A stretch of DNA of 64,000 nucleotides from Deltaproteobacteria bacterium (GTDB taxonomy: Bacteria > Desulfobacterota > Desulfobacteria > Desulfobacterales > QNYZ01), in the NCBI GenBank assembly GCA_003973265.1, contig QNYZ01000060.1, positions 1 through 64,000 of the forward strand. Direction: 5' to 3'. This document shows positions 19,509-28,995 of this stretch, one piece after another. Within the stretch, counting starts at the first letter, position 1. Every line of letters starts with the position of its first letter. Position numbers and translations under genes: made by a program. Under the pieces are notes generated by a model. It was not told the DNA's origin, did no database searches, and worked only from the letters and a program-made list of their open reading frames with translations.

Positions 19509-20672
19509 ATGGAGACCCAGGAATCACCTGATAGAAGCGATCTCCCCCCGGCTGCCCGCACGTGGTCCCGACGCATCTGGGGCGCCATTCCCTGGTTGTT
19601 TTTTTTGCTGCTGCTGGTCATCATCGGCATGGCCTTTATCCGGATCACGGAAAAACAGGCCGTCTTGAAGGCCGAAAAGGCCCAGGCGCTTAAAAAAGAT
19701 CGCCCGGCAACCAACGTGGTCACCCTTGAAATGGTTCCCTCACCGATCCACGACCGGATCCGGTTACCCGGAGACGTCCAACCCTGGGTTAAACTCAATA
19801 TTCTGGCCGAAGTTCGGGGGCGGATTGTGAGCAAAAAGGTAGAAGAAGGCCAGACCGTCCGAAAAGGGCAACTGCTCGCCCGGATCGACTCCCGGGATTA
19901 TGATAATATTTTAGCCAGCACCCGTGCCGATTTCAGTGCCGCCCGGAAGACCTTGAAACGGATCAGGGGGTTGCACAGGGAAAAGCTCGCTACCCAGTCT
20001 CAGCTCGATGCCGCCACCGCCCGGGTCGACGCATTAAAAGCAGCCATGAATACGGCCGAACTGAACGCCGCCCGGTGCCGTATCCGTGCCCCGGCGGCCG
20101 GTGTGGTGAATCGGATCGATGCCGAACCGGGCCGGTTTATCAATACCGGCGACTGGGTGGCAGAGGTGCTTCAACTCAGCCGTGTTAAGGTCCGGGTGGG
20201 AATTCCCGAATCGGACGTGGCCGCGGTTCGACAGATCGATCGATTTGATGTGGAGATAGACGCCCTGGGCGGCCGCATTTTTAAAGGCACCAAGCACTTC
20301 CTTTCCCGGACGGCCGATCCCATGGCCCGGCTGTACGATCTGATTATCAAGGTGAACAATCCTGACCAGGAGATATTACCCGACATGTTTGTCCGGGTTG
20401 ATATTCTCAAAAAAACTGTCCCGGATGCGCTGGTGATTCCGCTCTACGCTTCCTTGTCCAGGTCGGACGCCCAGATCGTTTTTGTGGTCAAAGATGGCAA
20501 GGCCCATGCCCGGCAGGTGACATTGGGCATTCAGGAGGGGTGGCGGGTCCAGGTGGTGAGCGGCCTGTCGGCCGGGGAAAAAGTCATCGTCATCGGCCAG
20601 CGTGGCGTCAATGACGGCGAAAATGTCCATGTGGTGCGGCAGCTATACCGGCTGGAGGAGATCAATCGATGA
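19509..20672 (+). CDS. RND efflux periplasmic adaptor (HlyD/MFP family)
   Basis: The membrane fusion protein of the pump, 387 aa. One N-terminal anchor helix (about residues 29-47) is followed by a barrel-sandwich/lipoyl half-motif (AEVRGRIVSKKVEEGQTVRKGQLLARID), an alpha-helical hairpin and the second lipoyl half (ARCRIRAPAAGVVNRIDAEPG), then beta-barrel and membrane-proximal domains. It overlaps the permease gene by 4 bp. The anchor, rather than a lipoprotein signal, is the attachment mode. Confidence 0.92.
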   Translation: METQESPDRSDLPPAARTWSRRIWGAIPWLFFLLLLVIIGMAFIRITEKQAVLKAEKAQALKKDRPATNVVTLEMVPSPIHDRIRLPGDVQPWVKLNILAEVRGRIVSKKVEEGQTVRKGQLLARIDSRDYDNILASTRADFSAARKTLKRIRGLHREKLATQSQLDAATARVDALKAAMNTAELNAARCRIRAPAAGVVNRIDAEPGRFINTGDWVAEVLQLSRVKVRVGIPESDVAAVRQIDRFDVEIDALGGRIFKGTKHFLSRTADPMARLYDLIIKVNNPDQEILPDMFVRVDILKKTVPDALVIPLYASLSRSDAQIVFVVKDGKAHARQVTLGIQEGWRVQVVSGLSAGEKVIVIGQRGVNDGENVHVVRQLYRLEEINR

Positions 20673-23600
20673 TTGTATCTGATGCTGCGGTAAAAAGCCG
20701 GGTAAGCGTGATGGTGCTGGCCGTGATCATCCTCGTTTTCGGGACCTATTGTTATCGGGTTCTGCCCCGCGAGAGCGCCCCGGATATCACGATCCCCAAC
20801 GTATTTATTTCCACCCATTACAAGGGGGTATCGTCGGCCGACATCGAAACGTCCATCACGATCCCCATCGAAAAAAAGCTCAAGGGGCTCGATCGGGTAA
20901 AAAAAATTGAATCGATCAGCGCGGAAGGGCAGTCCCGGATCAACATCGAATTTATCCCCGGCACCGATATTGACGAGGTCCTCACCAAGGTTAAAGACAA
21001 AGTGGACGCGGCCATGGGAGATCTGCCTTCCGATCTGGAAAATGATCCTGCTGTGTTCGAAATTAACGTCTCCGAACAGCCCATCGTGATTTTTTCGTTG
21101 AGCGGGACCTGCGGAAACGCCTGTCTGAAAAAGATTGCCGATGACCTGGCCGATGACATCGAGGCCATTCCCGGCGTTTTGGAGGCCGAGGTGAGCGGTG
21201 GCCTGGAACGGGAGATCCGGATCGAAGTTGACCCGGACAAGCTGGCCTATTACCGGATCCCGATCACCCGGTTTCAGCGGGTGGTGGCCAGTGAAAACCA
21301 GAATACATCCGGTGGGGCCATTACCCTGGGCGACGGCCGCTACCAGCTGCGGGTGCCCGGCGAATTCACCACCCCCGAGGAGCTGTTCGGCCTGGTGGTG
21401 GGAACGTTTAACGGCCGCCCCGTCTACCTCAAGGATCTGGCCACGGTGGTGGACGCCTATAAAGAAGAGACCAGCCGGTCGCGCCTGGACGGTCGTGAGG
21501 CGGTCTCCATCTCCGTTAAAAAGCGGGTGGGTGAAAATATCATCTCCATCAGCGACCGGATTGATCAACTCATTGCCGTCCGCCAGCCGGCCTGGCCCCG
21601 GGGCACGGAAATCACCAAGCTGATCAACCAGGCCCGGGAAATTCGCCTCATGGTGGCCGACCTGGAAAACAATATTATCTCCGGCCTGATCCTGGTGGCC
21701 GTGGTGCTGTTTTTCGCACTGGGCCCCTTAAACGCCATGCTCGTCGCCCTGGCGATACCGTTTTCCATGCTGTTATCCTTTATTGTCCTCTATCTGCTCG
21801 ATATCACGCTGAACATGGTTGTTCTGTTCTCTTTAACCCTGGCACTGGGCATGCTGGTGGACAACGCCATCGTGATCGTTGAGAATATCTATCGCTACAT
21901 GCAGCAGGGTGTCCCCCGGCTGGAGGCGGCCATGCAGGCCACGGGGGAAGTCGCCTGGCCGGTAATCGGATCGACGATTACCACCCTGGTGGCGTTTTTC
22001 CCCATGATATTCTGGCCGGGTATCATGGGCGAGTTTATGAAGTATCTCCCTATTACATTGATCGTCACCCTCACCTCCAGTCTTTTCGTAGCCATGGTGA
22101 TCAACCCGGCCCTTACGGCGATTTTCATGAAAACACCGCATGGTGAGAACACCGGCGGCCACGCAGTGAATGCCGGGAAACTCGCCGCTTCCGGTGAACA
22201 ACCGGTGAAAATAAAGGGAATATTTCTGACCCTGTATGCCCGGTTTCTGGGGTATACCCTCAGGCACCGGATTCCGACGATCCTGGTCTCATTTGCCTGC
22301 CTGGTCCTGATGATTGAGGCGTGGCTGCTGCTTGTCGGCCTGGAAAAACCGGTGGAATTCTTTCCCGCCATCGACCCCAAAAACGCGTATGTGAATATCG
22401 ACCCGCCCGAAGGGGCCAACCTGGAATATCTCGACCGGATTGTCCGCCAGGTGGAGCTGGCCGTTATCGGTGCCGGCGTTGATCCAGGAACGCTCCCGCC
22501 CCGGCCGTTTGGTGCCGGTTACCAGGCGGCGTATACCCCCCACCCCCATAAAAAAGCCGGGGGGGAGACGTTTGACGGACCCGGAGATCTGGACGATATC
22601 GAACATGTTTACGCCAGGTCCGCGCGAGCATCGGGAGGCGCGTCGAGCTTTACGGCGAATCTCCCCAACCATGTCGGGATTCAATTTCTTGATTTAAAAG
22701 ACCGGGACCATTCATCGGCCGATGATCTGGAAAAGGTTCGTGACCGGGTGAAACAGATCGCCGGGGCCCGGATCACCGTGGCGGAAGCCAAGGAGGGGCC
22801 GCCCACCGGACCACCGATTAATATCGAAATTTCCGGCGATGATTTCCGTATTCTGGGCCGGCTGGCCAGCCAGATCGAAGCCATCATCGCCCAGGTGCCC
22901 TTTGTGGAAGATATCAGCAACAATTACATGGCGAGCCTGCCGTCCATCCGGGTCCGCATCGACCGGCAACGGGCGGCCATGTTCGATTTATCCACCAATG
23001 CCGTGGGGTTTGCCTTAAAAACAGCCTATAACGGCCTCGACGTTTCCACCTATCGCGAAGGGGACGACGACTACGATATCGTGGTGCGGCTTCCCCGGGC
23101 AGACCGCAATGTCACCGACGTCCTCAGGAAACTGATGATCCCCACCCCTTCCGGCCAGCTGGTCCCCCTGACGGCTATTGCATCCATCGATTACGTGGGA
23201 ACCCTGGGAGATATCACACGGATCAACCATGAGCGCACGGTGACCGTCAAGGCCAATGTCGATGAAACCCGGGCGCCGGGTGCCGTGGTCCGCAGGCAAT
23301 GTGAAGCCCTGCTGGCCAGGTTACCGATACCGCCGGGGTACCAACTCAAGTTTACCGGTGAATTTGAGTTTCAACAGGAATCGGAGGCTTTTCTGGCCAA
23401 GGCGTTTATGGTGGCAATTTTCCTGATATTTTTCACCCTGGTGACGTTGTTCAACTCGGTCTCCCAGCCCCTGATCATCATGACCTCCGTGGCCCTTTCC
23501 CTGGGCGGCGCATTCCTGGGCCTGATTGTAATCCGCTCTCCTTTCGGCATCATCATGTCCGGGGTCGGGGTGATCTCGCTGGCCGGCGTGGTGGTCAACA

Positions 23601-24016
23601 ACGCCATTGTGCTGATCGATTATACCAATAAACTCCGCGAGCGAAATTTTTCCCTGACCGATGCGGTGGTGGCCGCCGGCGCCACCCGGCTGCGGCCGGT
23701 TCTTTTAACGGCCGTCACCACGATCCTGGGCCTGATACCCATGGTCACCGGCGTTTCATATGATTTCCACATTATGGCCATCTCCTGGGTCAGTGAATCA
23801 ACCCAATGGTGGCGTTCCATGGCTATCGTAGTCATTTTCGGCCTTCTCATCGCTACTTTCCTGACGCTGGTGGTGGTGCCGGTGCTCTACAGCCTGATTG
23901 TGACCACCGGCGAGGCAATGGGCCGATTTAAAAAATGGATTAACCGGCTTTACTGGCGGCCCTATAACCGCTGGGTGGCCAGCCGTTCAAAACCATCGCC
24001 GGGCGCCGCTGAATAG
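20669..24016 (+). CDS. RND efflux transporter permease
   Basis: A 1115-aa inner-membrane proton-driven pump of the AcrB/HAE superfamily. The transmembrane helix 4 proton-relay Asp is in LGMLVDNAIVIVENIYRYM, and the second half contains GVVVNNAIVLIDYTNKLRERN and the C-terminal WVSESTQWWRSMAIVVIFGLL. Two large periplasmic loops are present. It is slightly longer than classical AcrB (about 1040), with an extra hydrophilic stretch around residues 615-660. Drug, solvent or lipid substrates are possible. It is the last gene of the operon. Confidence 0.93.
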   Translation: MIVSDAAVKSRVSVMVLAVIILVFGTYCYRVLPRESAPDITIPNVFISTHYKGVSSADIETSITIPIEKKLKGLDRVKKIESISAEGQSRINIEFIPGTDIDEVLTKVKDKVDAAMGDLPSDLENDPAVFEINVSEQPIVIFSLSGTCGNACLKKIADDLADDIEAIPGVLEAEVSGGLEREIRIEVDPDKLAYYRIPITRFQRVVASENQNTSGGAITLGDGRYQLRVPGEFTTPEELFGLVVGTFNGRPVYLKDLATVVDAYKEETSRSRLDGREAVSISVKKRVGENIISISDRIDQLIAVRQPAWPRGTEITKLINQAREIRLMVADLENNIISGLILVAVVLFFALGPLNAMLVALAIPFSMLLSFIVLYLLDITLNMVVLFSLTLALGMLVDNAIVIVENIYRYMQQGVPRLEAAMQATGEVAWPVIGSTITTLVAFFPMIFWPGIMGEFMKYLPITLIVTLTSSLFVAMVINPALTAIFMKTPHGENTGGHAVNAGKLAASGEQPVKIKGIFLTLYARFLGYTLRHRIPTILVSFACLVLMIEAWLLLVGLEKPVEFFPAIDPKNAYVNIDPPEGANLEYLDRIVRQVELAVIGAGVDPGTLPPRPFGAGYQAAYTPHPHKKAGGETFDGPGDLDDIEHVYARSARASGGASSFTANLPNHVGIQFLDLKDRDHSSADDLEKVRDRVKQIAGARITVAEAKEGPPTGPPINIEISGDDFRILGRLASQIEAIIAQVPFVEDISNNYMASLPSIRVRIDRQRAAMFDLSTNAVGFALKTAYNGLDVSTYREGDDDYDIVVRLPRADRNVTDVLRKLMIPTPSGQLVPLTAIASIDYVGTLGDITRINHERTVTVKANVDETRAPGAVVRRQCEALLARLPIPPGYQLKFTGEFEFQQESEAFLAKAFMVAIFLIFFTLVTLFNSVSQPLIIMTSVALSLGGAFLGLIVIRSPFGIIMSGVGVISLAGVVVNNAIVLIDYTNKLRERNFSLTDAVVAAGATRLRPVLLTAVTTILGLIPMVTGVSYDFHIMAISWVSESTQWWRSMAIVVIFGLLIATFLTLVVVPVLYSLIVTTGEAMGRFKKWINRLYWRPYNRWVASRSKPSPGAAE

Positions 24017-24113
24017 CGTTTCCGGCTGCGGCAGACACCGTCTACGCTTGACGAATCGGTAATCGATTCCCATGTTATTTGACAGGGACGTAAATTTCAG
24101 GGGGGCATGGACG

Positions 24114-24686
24114 ATGAAATCTACATTCACCATCCTTTTCACAGCGTTACTGACCGTTTCCTGTTCGGTCATGTCCCGGCAGGTGCGCCAGGATGCGATC
24201 TCTCCACCTTCTCTGGCGACGATGATCAACCAGGTCGATCAGTACCGGGGCCAGACGGTTATTCTTGGCGGTTATCTGATCGAAATAAAAAACATACCCG
24301 GCCAGACGCAGCTGACCCTTTTGCAGGCACCGCTCAAGCTGGACGGCAAACCAGGCGCAAAGGATCGATCCGAGGGGCGATTAATCATCTCCACATCCCG
24401 GTTCCTTGATCCGGAAATCTATACACGGGGGCGTGAAATCACGGTGGGTGGCAAAATCAGCGGCAGTTCTGTTGAGGCGGCCGATAAGCCACTGTTTCCC
24501 TATCTGAAACTGGCGGCCAGAGAACTGTATTTATGGCCAAAATATAAAGAATTACCGTATCGGTATCCATACGATGATCCTTTCTGGTATTGGGACGACC
24601 CGTGGTGGTACGGGTGGCATCGGCCGTATTATTTTCATGGCCCCGTGTATCGACGCTATCACCACCGCCGGCATCATTATTGGTAA
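24114..24686 (+). CDS. Slp-family outer membrane lipoprotein with aromatic/His-rich tail
   Basis: A 190-aa Slp-type lipoprotein. A type II signal peptide with lipobox-like VSCS is present after MKSTFTILFTALLT. The central part shows the Slp pattern: QYRGQTVILGGYLIEIKN, SEGRLIISTSRFLDPEIYTRGREITVGGKI. The last 40 or so residues are unusual: Tyr/Trp/Asp-rich and then His/Arg-rich (WYWDDPWWYGW, YHHRRHHYW), a possible metal-binding or surface-exposed tail. The start 24114 is M15 of the ORF track and follows an AGGGGGG site. A tandem paralogue follows 29 bp later. Confidence 0.8.
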   Translation: MKSTFTILFTALLTVSCSVMSRQVRQDAISPPSLATMINQVDQYRGQTVILGGYLIEIKNIPGQTQLTLLQAPLKLDGKPGAKDRSEGRLIISTSRFLDPEIYTRGREITVGGKISGSSVEAADKPLFPYLKLAARELYLWPKYKELPYRYPYDDPFWYWDDPWWYGWHRPYYFHGPVYRRYHHRRHHYW

Positions 24687-24715
24687 AATATTTCAGGAGA
24701 TGGCTGGAGATGTCC

Positions 24716-25216
24716 ATGTTGAAAAAGTGCTGGTTATTGTTGATACTCTTCGTCCTGACAGGGATGATGACGGGATGTGCAACAGGTATTTCAAAACAGG
24801 CCCGCTCCGCGGTCACGTACCATGGAACCTTCACCGCATTACAGCAGCACCCCCGGGATTTCATCGGGGAAACCGTTTTTTTCGGCGGGAAAATCATCGC
24901 CGCCAAATCTCTTCAGAAGACAACGGAGCTGATGGTTCTGCAACTGGCCCTGGATAACCGGGGGTATCCGCAGGACAATGACGACTCCGAGGGGCGGTTT
25001 CTCGTCGTTTCTGATACATTTCTTGATCCGGCCATTTATAAAACAGGTCACCTGGTAACCGTGGTGGGGACACTTATATCAACGGAAAACCGGCTGATCG
25101 GCGAACGGCCATATCGCTACCCCAGGATCAAGGCCCTTAACATCAGGCACTGGCAGCCGGGACGGGGAATGGGTCCGCGCATCCGATTCGGCTTTGGTAT
25201 CGGGGCATCTTTTTAA
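24716..25216 (+). CDS. Slp-family outer membrane lipoprotein (second copy)
   Basis: A 166-aa lipoprotein paralogous to the preceding gene. It has a signal peptide with lipobox MMTGC, then the Slp pattern HPRDFIGETVFFGGKIIAAKS and SEGRFLVVSDTFLDPAIYKTGHLVTVVGTL. It lacks the aromatic/His-rich tail. GGAG 6 nt before ATG 24716 decides the start; ATG 24710 is an alternative. Slp homologues in enterobacteria are starvation- or stress-induced, but no function is firmly known here. Confidence 0.82.
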   Translation: MLKKCWLLLILFVLTGMMTGCATGISKQARSAVTYHGTFTALQQHPRDFIGETVFFGGKIIAAKSLQKTTELMVLQLALDNRGYPQDNDDSEGRFLVVSDTFLDPAIYKTGHLVTVVGTLISTENRLIGERPYRYPRIKALNIRHWQPGRGMGPRIRFGFGIGASF

Positions 25217-25273
25217 GCCGGGTCAAAAGATAGAAGATGGCTCAATTTACCGATGGAAGCCGGGGCCGGCCAT

Positions 25274-25972
25274 TTACGGCAACCAGGTAAAAAAACGTTT
25301 CCATCGCGGCCGGTGATGGTCATGAATATCCAGGGAAATTACGATGGCATTGGCCCGGCCGACAATCCGGTTCCGTGCAACAAACCCAAAATAGCGTGAA
25401 TCGGCGCTATTATCCCGATTGTCTCCCATCATGAAATAGTGTCCTTCCGGAACGATGACGGGGCCGAACGATTTTATTGACGGCGCGAAAGGTAAAACCG
25501 CCATCGGATGTTTCCGGCCCTCAAGATTTTCAATCAAAATCCGGCGACGGGCATTTTCCTTCCTCGTCGCGGTATCTGTTTTTTGGAGGCCGACTTTCTC
25601 ATACGACATCATCTTCCCGTTGATGAACAACCGGTTGCGTGACATGGCAACGGAATCTCCGGGAAGGCCGATCACCCGTTTCACCAGCCGCTTTTCATCT
25701 GCCGGGGAAAAGAAAACCACGATATCCCCGCGTTTCGGATTGTCCCACTGGGCCAGATGCCAGGTGGTATACGGCACCTTCAGGTCGTAGGCCAGTTTAT
25801 TGATAAAAATCCGGTCTCCTTCCACAATTGTCGGTTTCATGGATCCAGTGGGCACGACATTCCAGTCGGCAATGGCAGATTTGATCGATGTGGCGATTAA
25901 TAGTGCAATGAGGATGCTGCCGATCCATCCCTTTAAAAAGACGGATACATGGGCTTTCCAGGATTTTCTCAT
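25274..25972 (-). CDS. lepB: Signal peptidase I
   Basis: The membrane-bound leader peptidase that cleaves Sec and Tat signal peptides. One N-terminal helix (about residues 14-34) is followed by the catalytic Ser in PTGSMKPTIVEGD, the general-base Lys in KRLVKRVIGLPGD, and the box-E motif GDNRDNSADSRYFG. Length (232 aa) and a single anchor are typical of many non-enteric LepB proteins. It lies downstream of the SPFH gene on the same strand with a gap of about 130 bp. Confidence 0.95.
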   Translation of the reverse strand: MRKSWKAHVSVFLKGWIGSILIALLIATSIKSAIADWNVVPTGSMKPTIVEGDRIFINKLAYDLKVPYTTWHLAQWDNPKRGDIVVFFSPADEKRLVKRVIGLPGDSVAMSRNRLFINGKMMSYEKVGLQKTDTATRKENARRRILIENLEGRKHPMAVLPFAPSIKSFGPVIVPEGHYFMMGDNRDNSADSRYFGFVARNRIVGRANAIVISLDIHDHHRPRWKRFFTWLP

Positions 25973-26103
25973 TTTACCCCTTCCAAAAAATATCGTTTAA
26001 CGGTTCACATATCCGGACAGCCGCCGGGTGAATTTTCTGCCCGGAATCAACCGGGAACAGGATCAACCGGGAGCAGGCAATTTTTTCCAGTCGCCATTTT
26101 TGT

Positions 26104-27036
26104 CTACGCCTCCGGCCCGGGTTTTGATTGTTCCAGAACCGACATTACCGTAGCGACCATTGAAGAAACATCTCCCATATTAGCCGGGATGATCATCGTG
26201 TTGTTCTTTTTGGCCAGGTTGCCGAATTCGGCAATATATTTTTCGGCAACCCTCAAATTGGCCGCGGTCTTTCCGCCCGACAGGTTTAACGATTCGGCAA
26301 TCTTGCGGATACCCTCGGCGGTGGCCTGGGCGATCAGTTCAATTTCCCGGGCATTTCCCTCGGCTTCGTTGATCCGTTTTTGTTTTTCACCTTCGGACAC
26401 CTGGATCGCCTCTTTCTTCAGCCCTTCGGAGCGGTTTATCCGGGACTGGCGATCGCCCTCGGATGTGGCAATGGCCGCGCGTTTTTCCCGCTCGGCTTTC
26501 ATCTGCTTTTCCATGGCATCCATCACCGTTTTGGGCGGAGTGATGTCTTTTATCTCATAGCGCAGCACCTTGATTCCCCAGTTTTGAGCGGCTTCGTCAA
26601 TGGCGGCGACCACCTGCTGATTCAGAGATTCACGTTCTTCAAACGTCCGGTCCAGTTCAATTTTACCAATGACAGACCGCAGAGACGTCTGGGCCAGCTG
26701 GCTGGCCGCCAGCCGATAGTCGTCAATCCCGTAGGCAGACAATTTGCTGTCAATGACCTGTAAATATAAGACGCCGTCAATGGAAACGGATACGTTGTCG
26801 GATGTAATACATTCCTGGGAAGGGATGTCCATCACTTCTTCCTTGAGGGTTCGCTTGTAGGCAACCCGGTCAAGAAACGGGATAAGAATATGGAAACCGG
26901 CACTTAACGATTTATTGTATTTTCCCAGACGTTCAACAATAAATTCCGAGCGCTGGGGGACGACCACAGCGGTCTTGACCAGTAAAACGATGACAATAGC
27001 AGCCAGGATCGCAATAACAACCAGAGATTCACTCAT
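26104..27036 (-). CDS. SPFH/stomatin-family membrane protein (QmcA-like)
   Basis: A 310-aa band-7 protein: an N-terminal membrane helix (about residues 5-26), then the SPFH domain starting VVVPQRSEFIVERLGKYNKSLSAGFHILIPF, and a long coiled-coil region rich in Glu/Lys/Arg (KQMKAEREKRAAIATSEGDRQ). These proteins oligomerise in lipid microdomains and affect membrane protease or quality control. It overlaps the upstream NfeD-type gene by 8 bp; SPFH-NfeD pairing is a known conserved arrangement. Confidence 0.92.
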   Translation of the reverse strand: MSESLVVIAILAAIVIVLLVKTAVVVPQRSEFIVERLGKYNKSLSAGFHILIPFLDRVAYKRTLKEEVMDIPSQECITSDNVSVSIDGVLYLQVIDSKLSAYGIDDYRLAASQLAQTSLRSVIGKIELDRTFEERESLNQQVVAAIDEAAQNWGIKVLRYEIKDITPPKTVMDAMEKQMKAEREKRAAIATSEGDRQSRINRSEGLKKEAIQVSEGEKQKRINEAEGNAREIELIAQATAEGIRKIAESLNLSGGKTAANLRVAEKYIAEFGNLAKKNNTMIIPANMGDVSSMVATVMSVLEQSKPGPEA

Positions 27037-27496
27037 TTTTTTCTCCTGATATGGGGTTCACTTTAAATGTCAGGCCATCTTCGGATGTCTGTTTTTCTAT
27101 CATAACAGACGATCCCGCTTCAATATCCACATCGGAAACGGCCATCCAGAAACTTCCCATGACTTTTATCTCGCCTGAAATATGCGGATGAATGGCCCGA
27201 GTGACGATCGCCGTTTTTCCAATTTTTGTATCTGCGTAGTGGTCATCCGTCTGATCCCGGGTGATCCCTCTGAATGTATTCAAGGCAAATTTTCGCAAGG
27301 TGAAAAGCAGCACAAGTGATGAGAATATAAAGATTCCGATTTGAGCGGTCGTGGTGATATCAATCAGCAGGCTGACCAGGGCGGAAATCCAGCACCCCGC
27401 CGCAAAAAACACTAAAATAATGCCGGGAATCATCAACTCGGCAATTAACAGGCCCGCGCCGAATAGAAACCAGATAAGTGCATTGGATAAAACCAT
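27029..27496 (-). CDS. NfeD-family membrane protein
   Basis: A 155-aa NfeD1b-type protein with transmembrane helices in the first 80 residues (LIWFLFGAGLLIAELMIPGIILVFFAAGCWISALVSL) and a C-terminal OB-fold (KIGKTAIVTRAIHPHISGEIKVMGSFWMAVSD). It is the partner of the SPFH protein, with which it overlaps by 8 bp, and lacks the serine-protease domain of long NfeD forms. It is the first gene of this pair, lying 40 bp beyond the selD stop. Confidence 0.9.
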   Translation of the reverse strand: MVLSNALIWFLFGAGLLIAELMIPGIILVFFAAGCWISALVSLLIDITTTAQIGIFIFSSLVLLFTLRKFALNTFRGITRDQTDDHYADTKIGKTAIVTRAIHPHISGEIKVMGSFWMAVSDVDIEAGSSVMIEKQTSEDGLTFKVNPISGEKNE

Positions 27497-27536
27497 GTTT
27501 ACCTCTTTTTGCCTGTCACATGCCGAATCCGATCCA

Positions 27537-28598
27537 TTAGTGAATCCGGATTAAGGGGCCGTCTTCAGAAGGATCGACCCGGCCAATGATTCGGGCCTGT
27601 AAAACCCCTTTGGCATGCAGTTTATCCAGCAGGGGTTGTCCCTGCGCCCCGGAGACAGCTGCCAGCAGCCCGCCACTGGTCTGGGGATCGAAAACGATTT
27701 CCTGATGCCATGCCGGCAGGTCTTTTTCAAAGTGCAGGTATTTTTCAACGATTTTCCGGTTAAAGGCATTGACGCCGGTACTCATTCCCCTGCGATACAT
27801 CTCAAGACTTTCAGTCATGATCGGCACCGTTTCAAGATCAATTGAGAATTTTACATTAGACGCTTTGGCCATTTCAAATCCGTGTCCGGCCAGGCCGAAT
27901 CCGGTCACATCGGTCACCGCATGCACCTTAAATTCCTGCAGAACCTCGGCGGCCGTTTTATTTAAGGTGATCAGCGTGTCCACGCATGCGTCAAGGGCCG
28001 CCGGCGACACCCATTTTTTCAGATTGGCGTTAAAAAGTACACCGCTGCCAATGGGCTTGGTGAGAACCAGCACGTCACCGGGAAGGGCGCCACCGTTGGT
28101 CCAGTATTTTTCAGGGTGAACAGTTCCGGTGACGGCGAGCCCGAATTTAGGTTCGTCATCTTCGATGGAGTGTCCACCAGCCAAAACGGCTCCGGCTTCG
28201 GTAATTTTGCTCAGGGCGCCGCTGATGATCTGGTGCAGAATCTCCGGTCCCAGCTTTTTGGATGGAAAACTCACCAGGTTTAAACAGGTGACGGGCCGCC
28301 CTCCCATGGCGTAGACGTCACTGATGGCATTGGCCGCCGCAATCTGTCCATAGAGGTAGCCGTCTTCCACCGGCGGGGTAATAAAATCGGCGGTGGTAAT
28401 GATGGCCAGTTCGTCAGTCAACCGGTAAATACCGGCATCATCTGCCGTTTCAAACCCCACCAGCAGGTTCGGATCGTTCTTTTTCGGTAAACTTTCCAGT
28501 AATTTTTCGAGTCCGACCGGATCGATTTTTGCCGCTCACCCGCAGGTTTTGGCAAGGCTGAGCAGGGTCGGTTTTTTAAAGATAGACATCCGGGTCAC
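27537..28598 (-). CDS. selD: Selenide, water dikinase (SelD), selenocysteine-containing
   Basis: Makes selenophosphate from selenide and ATP for Sec-tRNA and selenouridine synthesis. The ORF track starts at 28460, but the coding frame continues upstream through an in-frame TGA at 28536-28538: the N-terminus reads MSIFKKPTLLSLAKTCG-U-AAKID, with Sec at the catalytic Cys/Sec site of the family. A hairpin just behind the TGA fits a bacterial SECIS element. GTG 28598 lies 7 nt after GGAGG and is my preferred start (353 aa, Sec21); ATG 28589 is possible. Downstream motifs ADFITPPVEDGYLYGQIAAANAISDVYAMGG and AVTDVTGFGLAGHG are standard. selA/selB and tRNA-Sec must be elsewhere. Confidence 0.93.
28508..28538 (-). 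promoter_or_regulatory. selD: Putative bacterial SECIS element in selD
   Basis: After the UGA (28538-28536) and 11 spacer nucleotides, CGA-TCC pairs with GGA-(C)-TCG around a GGTC loop on the minus strand. The loop starts 17 nt after the UGA with a G-containing apex, as expected for SelB-recognised bSECIS hairpins. The stem is short with one bulged C. Confidence 0.65.
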
Positions 28599-28660
28599 TT
28601 TATAACCTCCAGAATTAAAAAAATTCTGATTATTGAATGTTACATCCTGAATACATGGCC

Positions 28661-28930
28661 TCAGCGGCCGCATTTTTTTACCGCATCATCCACCAAATGT
28701 AAAACAACTGCTGCCGGAATCAAAGTAGAATATTGGGTAACAGTATTTCGAATTATGAAAATATTTCCATAAAAATATGTAGGAAACCACACAATTATTC
28801 GATTATCGGCTGCCCCCATCCTGAAAGGATCGACTGAATATTCCCATAACCTGCGAATATACAACATAACAATGATTTTTCGATCTGCAATCGGCCTGAA
28901 TTTTGCATGATTTATAAAAAGTTCAGCCAC
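28661..28930 (-). CDS. Unrecognised small ORF upstream of selD
   Basis: An 89-codon reading frame starting at GTG in an AT-rich stretch, on the same strand as selD and ending about 60 bp before it. The translation has a mildly hydrophobic middle (IIVWFPTYFYGNIFII) and a Lys/Cys-containing end (DDAVKKCGR). There is no good ribosome site and I recognise no family. Base use is more AT-rich than the neighbours. It may be spurious, or a small acquired gene. Confidence 0.25.
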   Translation of the reverse strand: MAELFINHAKFRPIADRKIIVMLYIRRLWEYSVDPFRMGAADNRIIVWFPTYFYGNIFIIRNTVTQYSTLIPAAVVLHLVDDAVKKCGR

Positions 28931-28995
28931 CGATTTCAGGTCTAAGGATAATAAACGGTCATTGTTTCAATAAACACGGATTAAAAGGCAGGATT

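Noticed and set aside
20531-21568. 345-aa minus-strand ORF across the adaptor and RND genes
   Set aside because: It spans two convincing plus-strand genes and shows low-complexity His/Gly/Asp composition of antisense frames.
24053-24069. GAATCG-GTAAT-CGATTC inverted repeat after the RND gene as terminator
   Set aside because: The stem is short and AT-balanced with no T-run following, so termination cannot be claimed.
28640-28663. TGA after KKCGR in the small ORF as a second Sec codon
   Set aside because: The frame closes again after six codons and no SECIS-like hairpin is seen.
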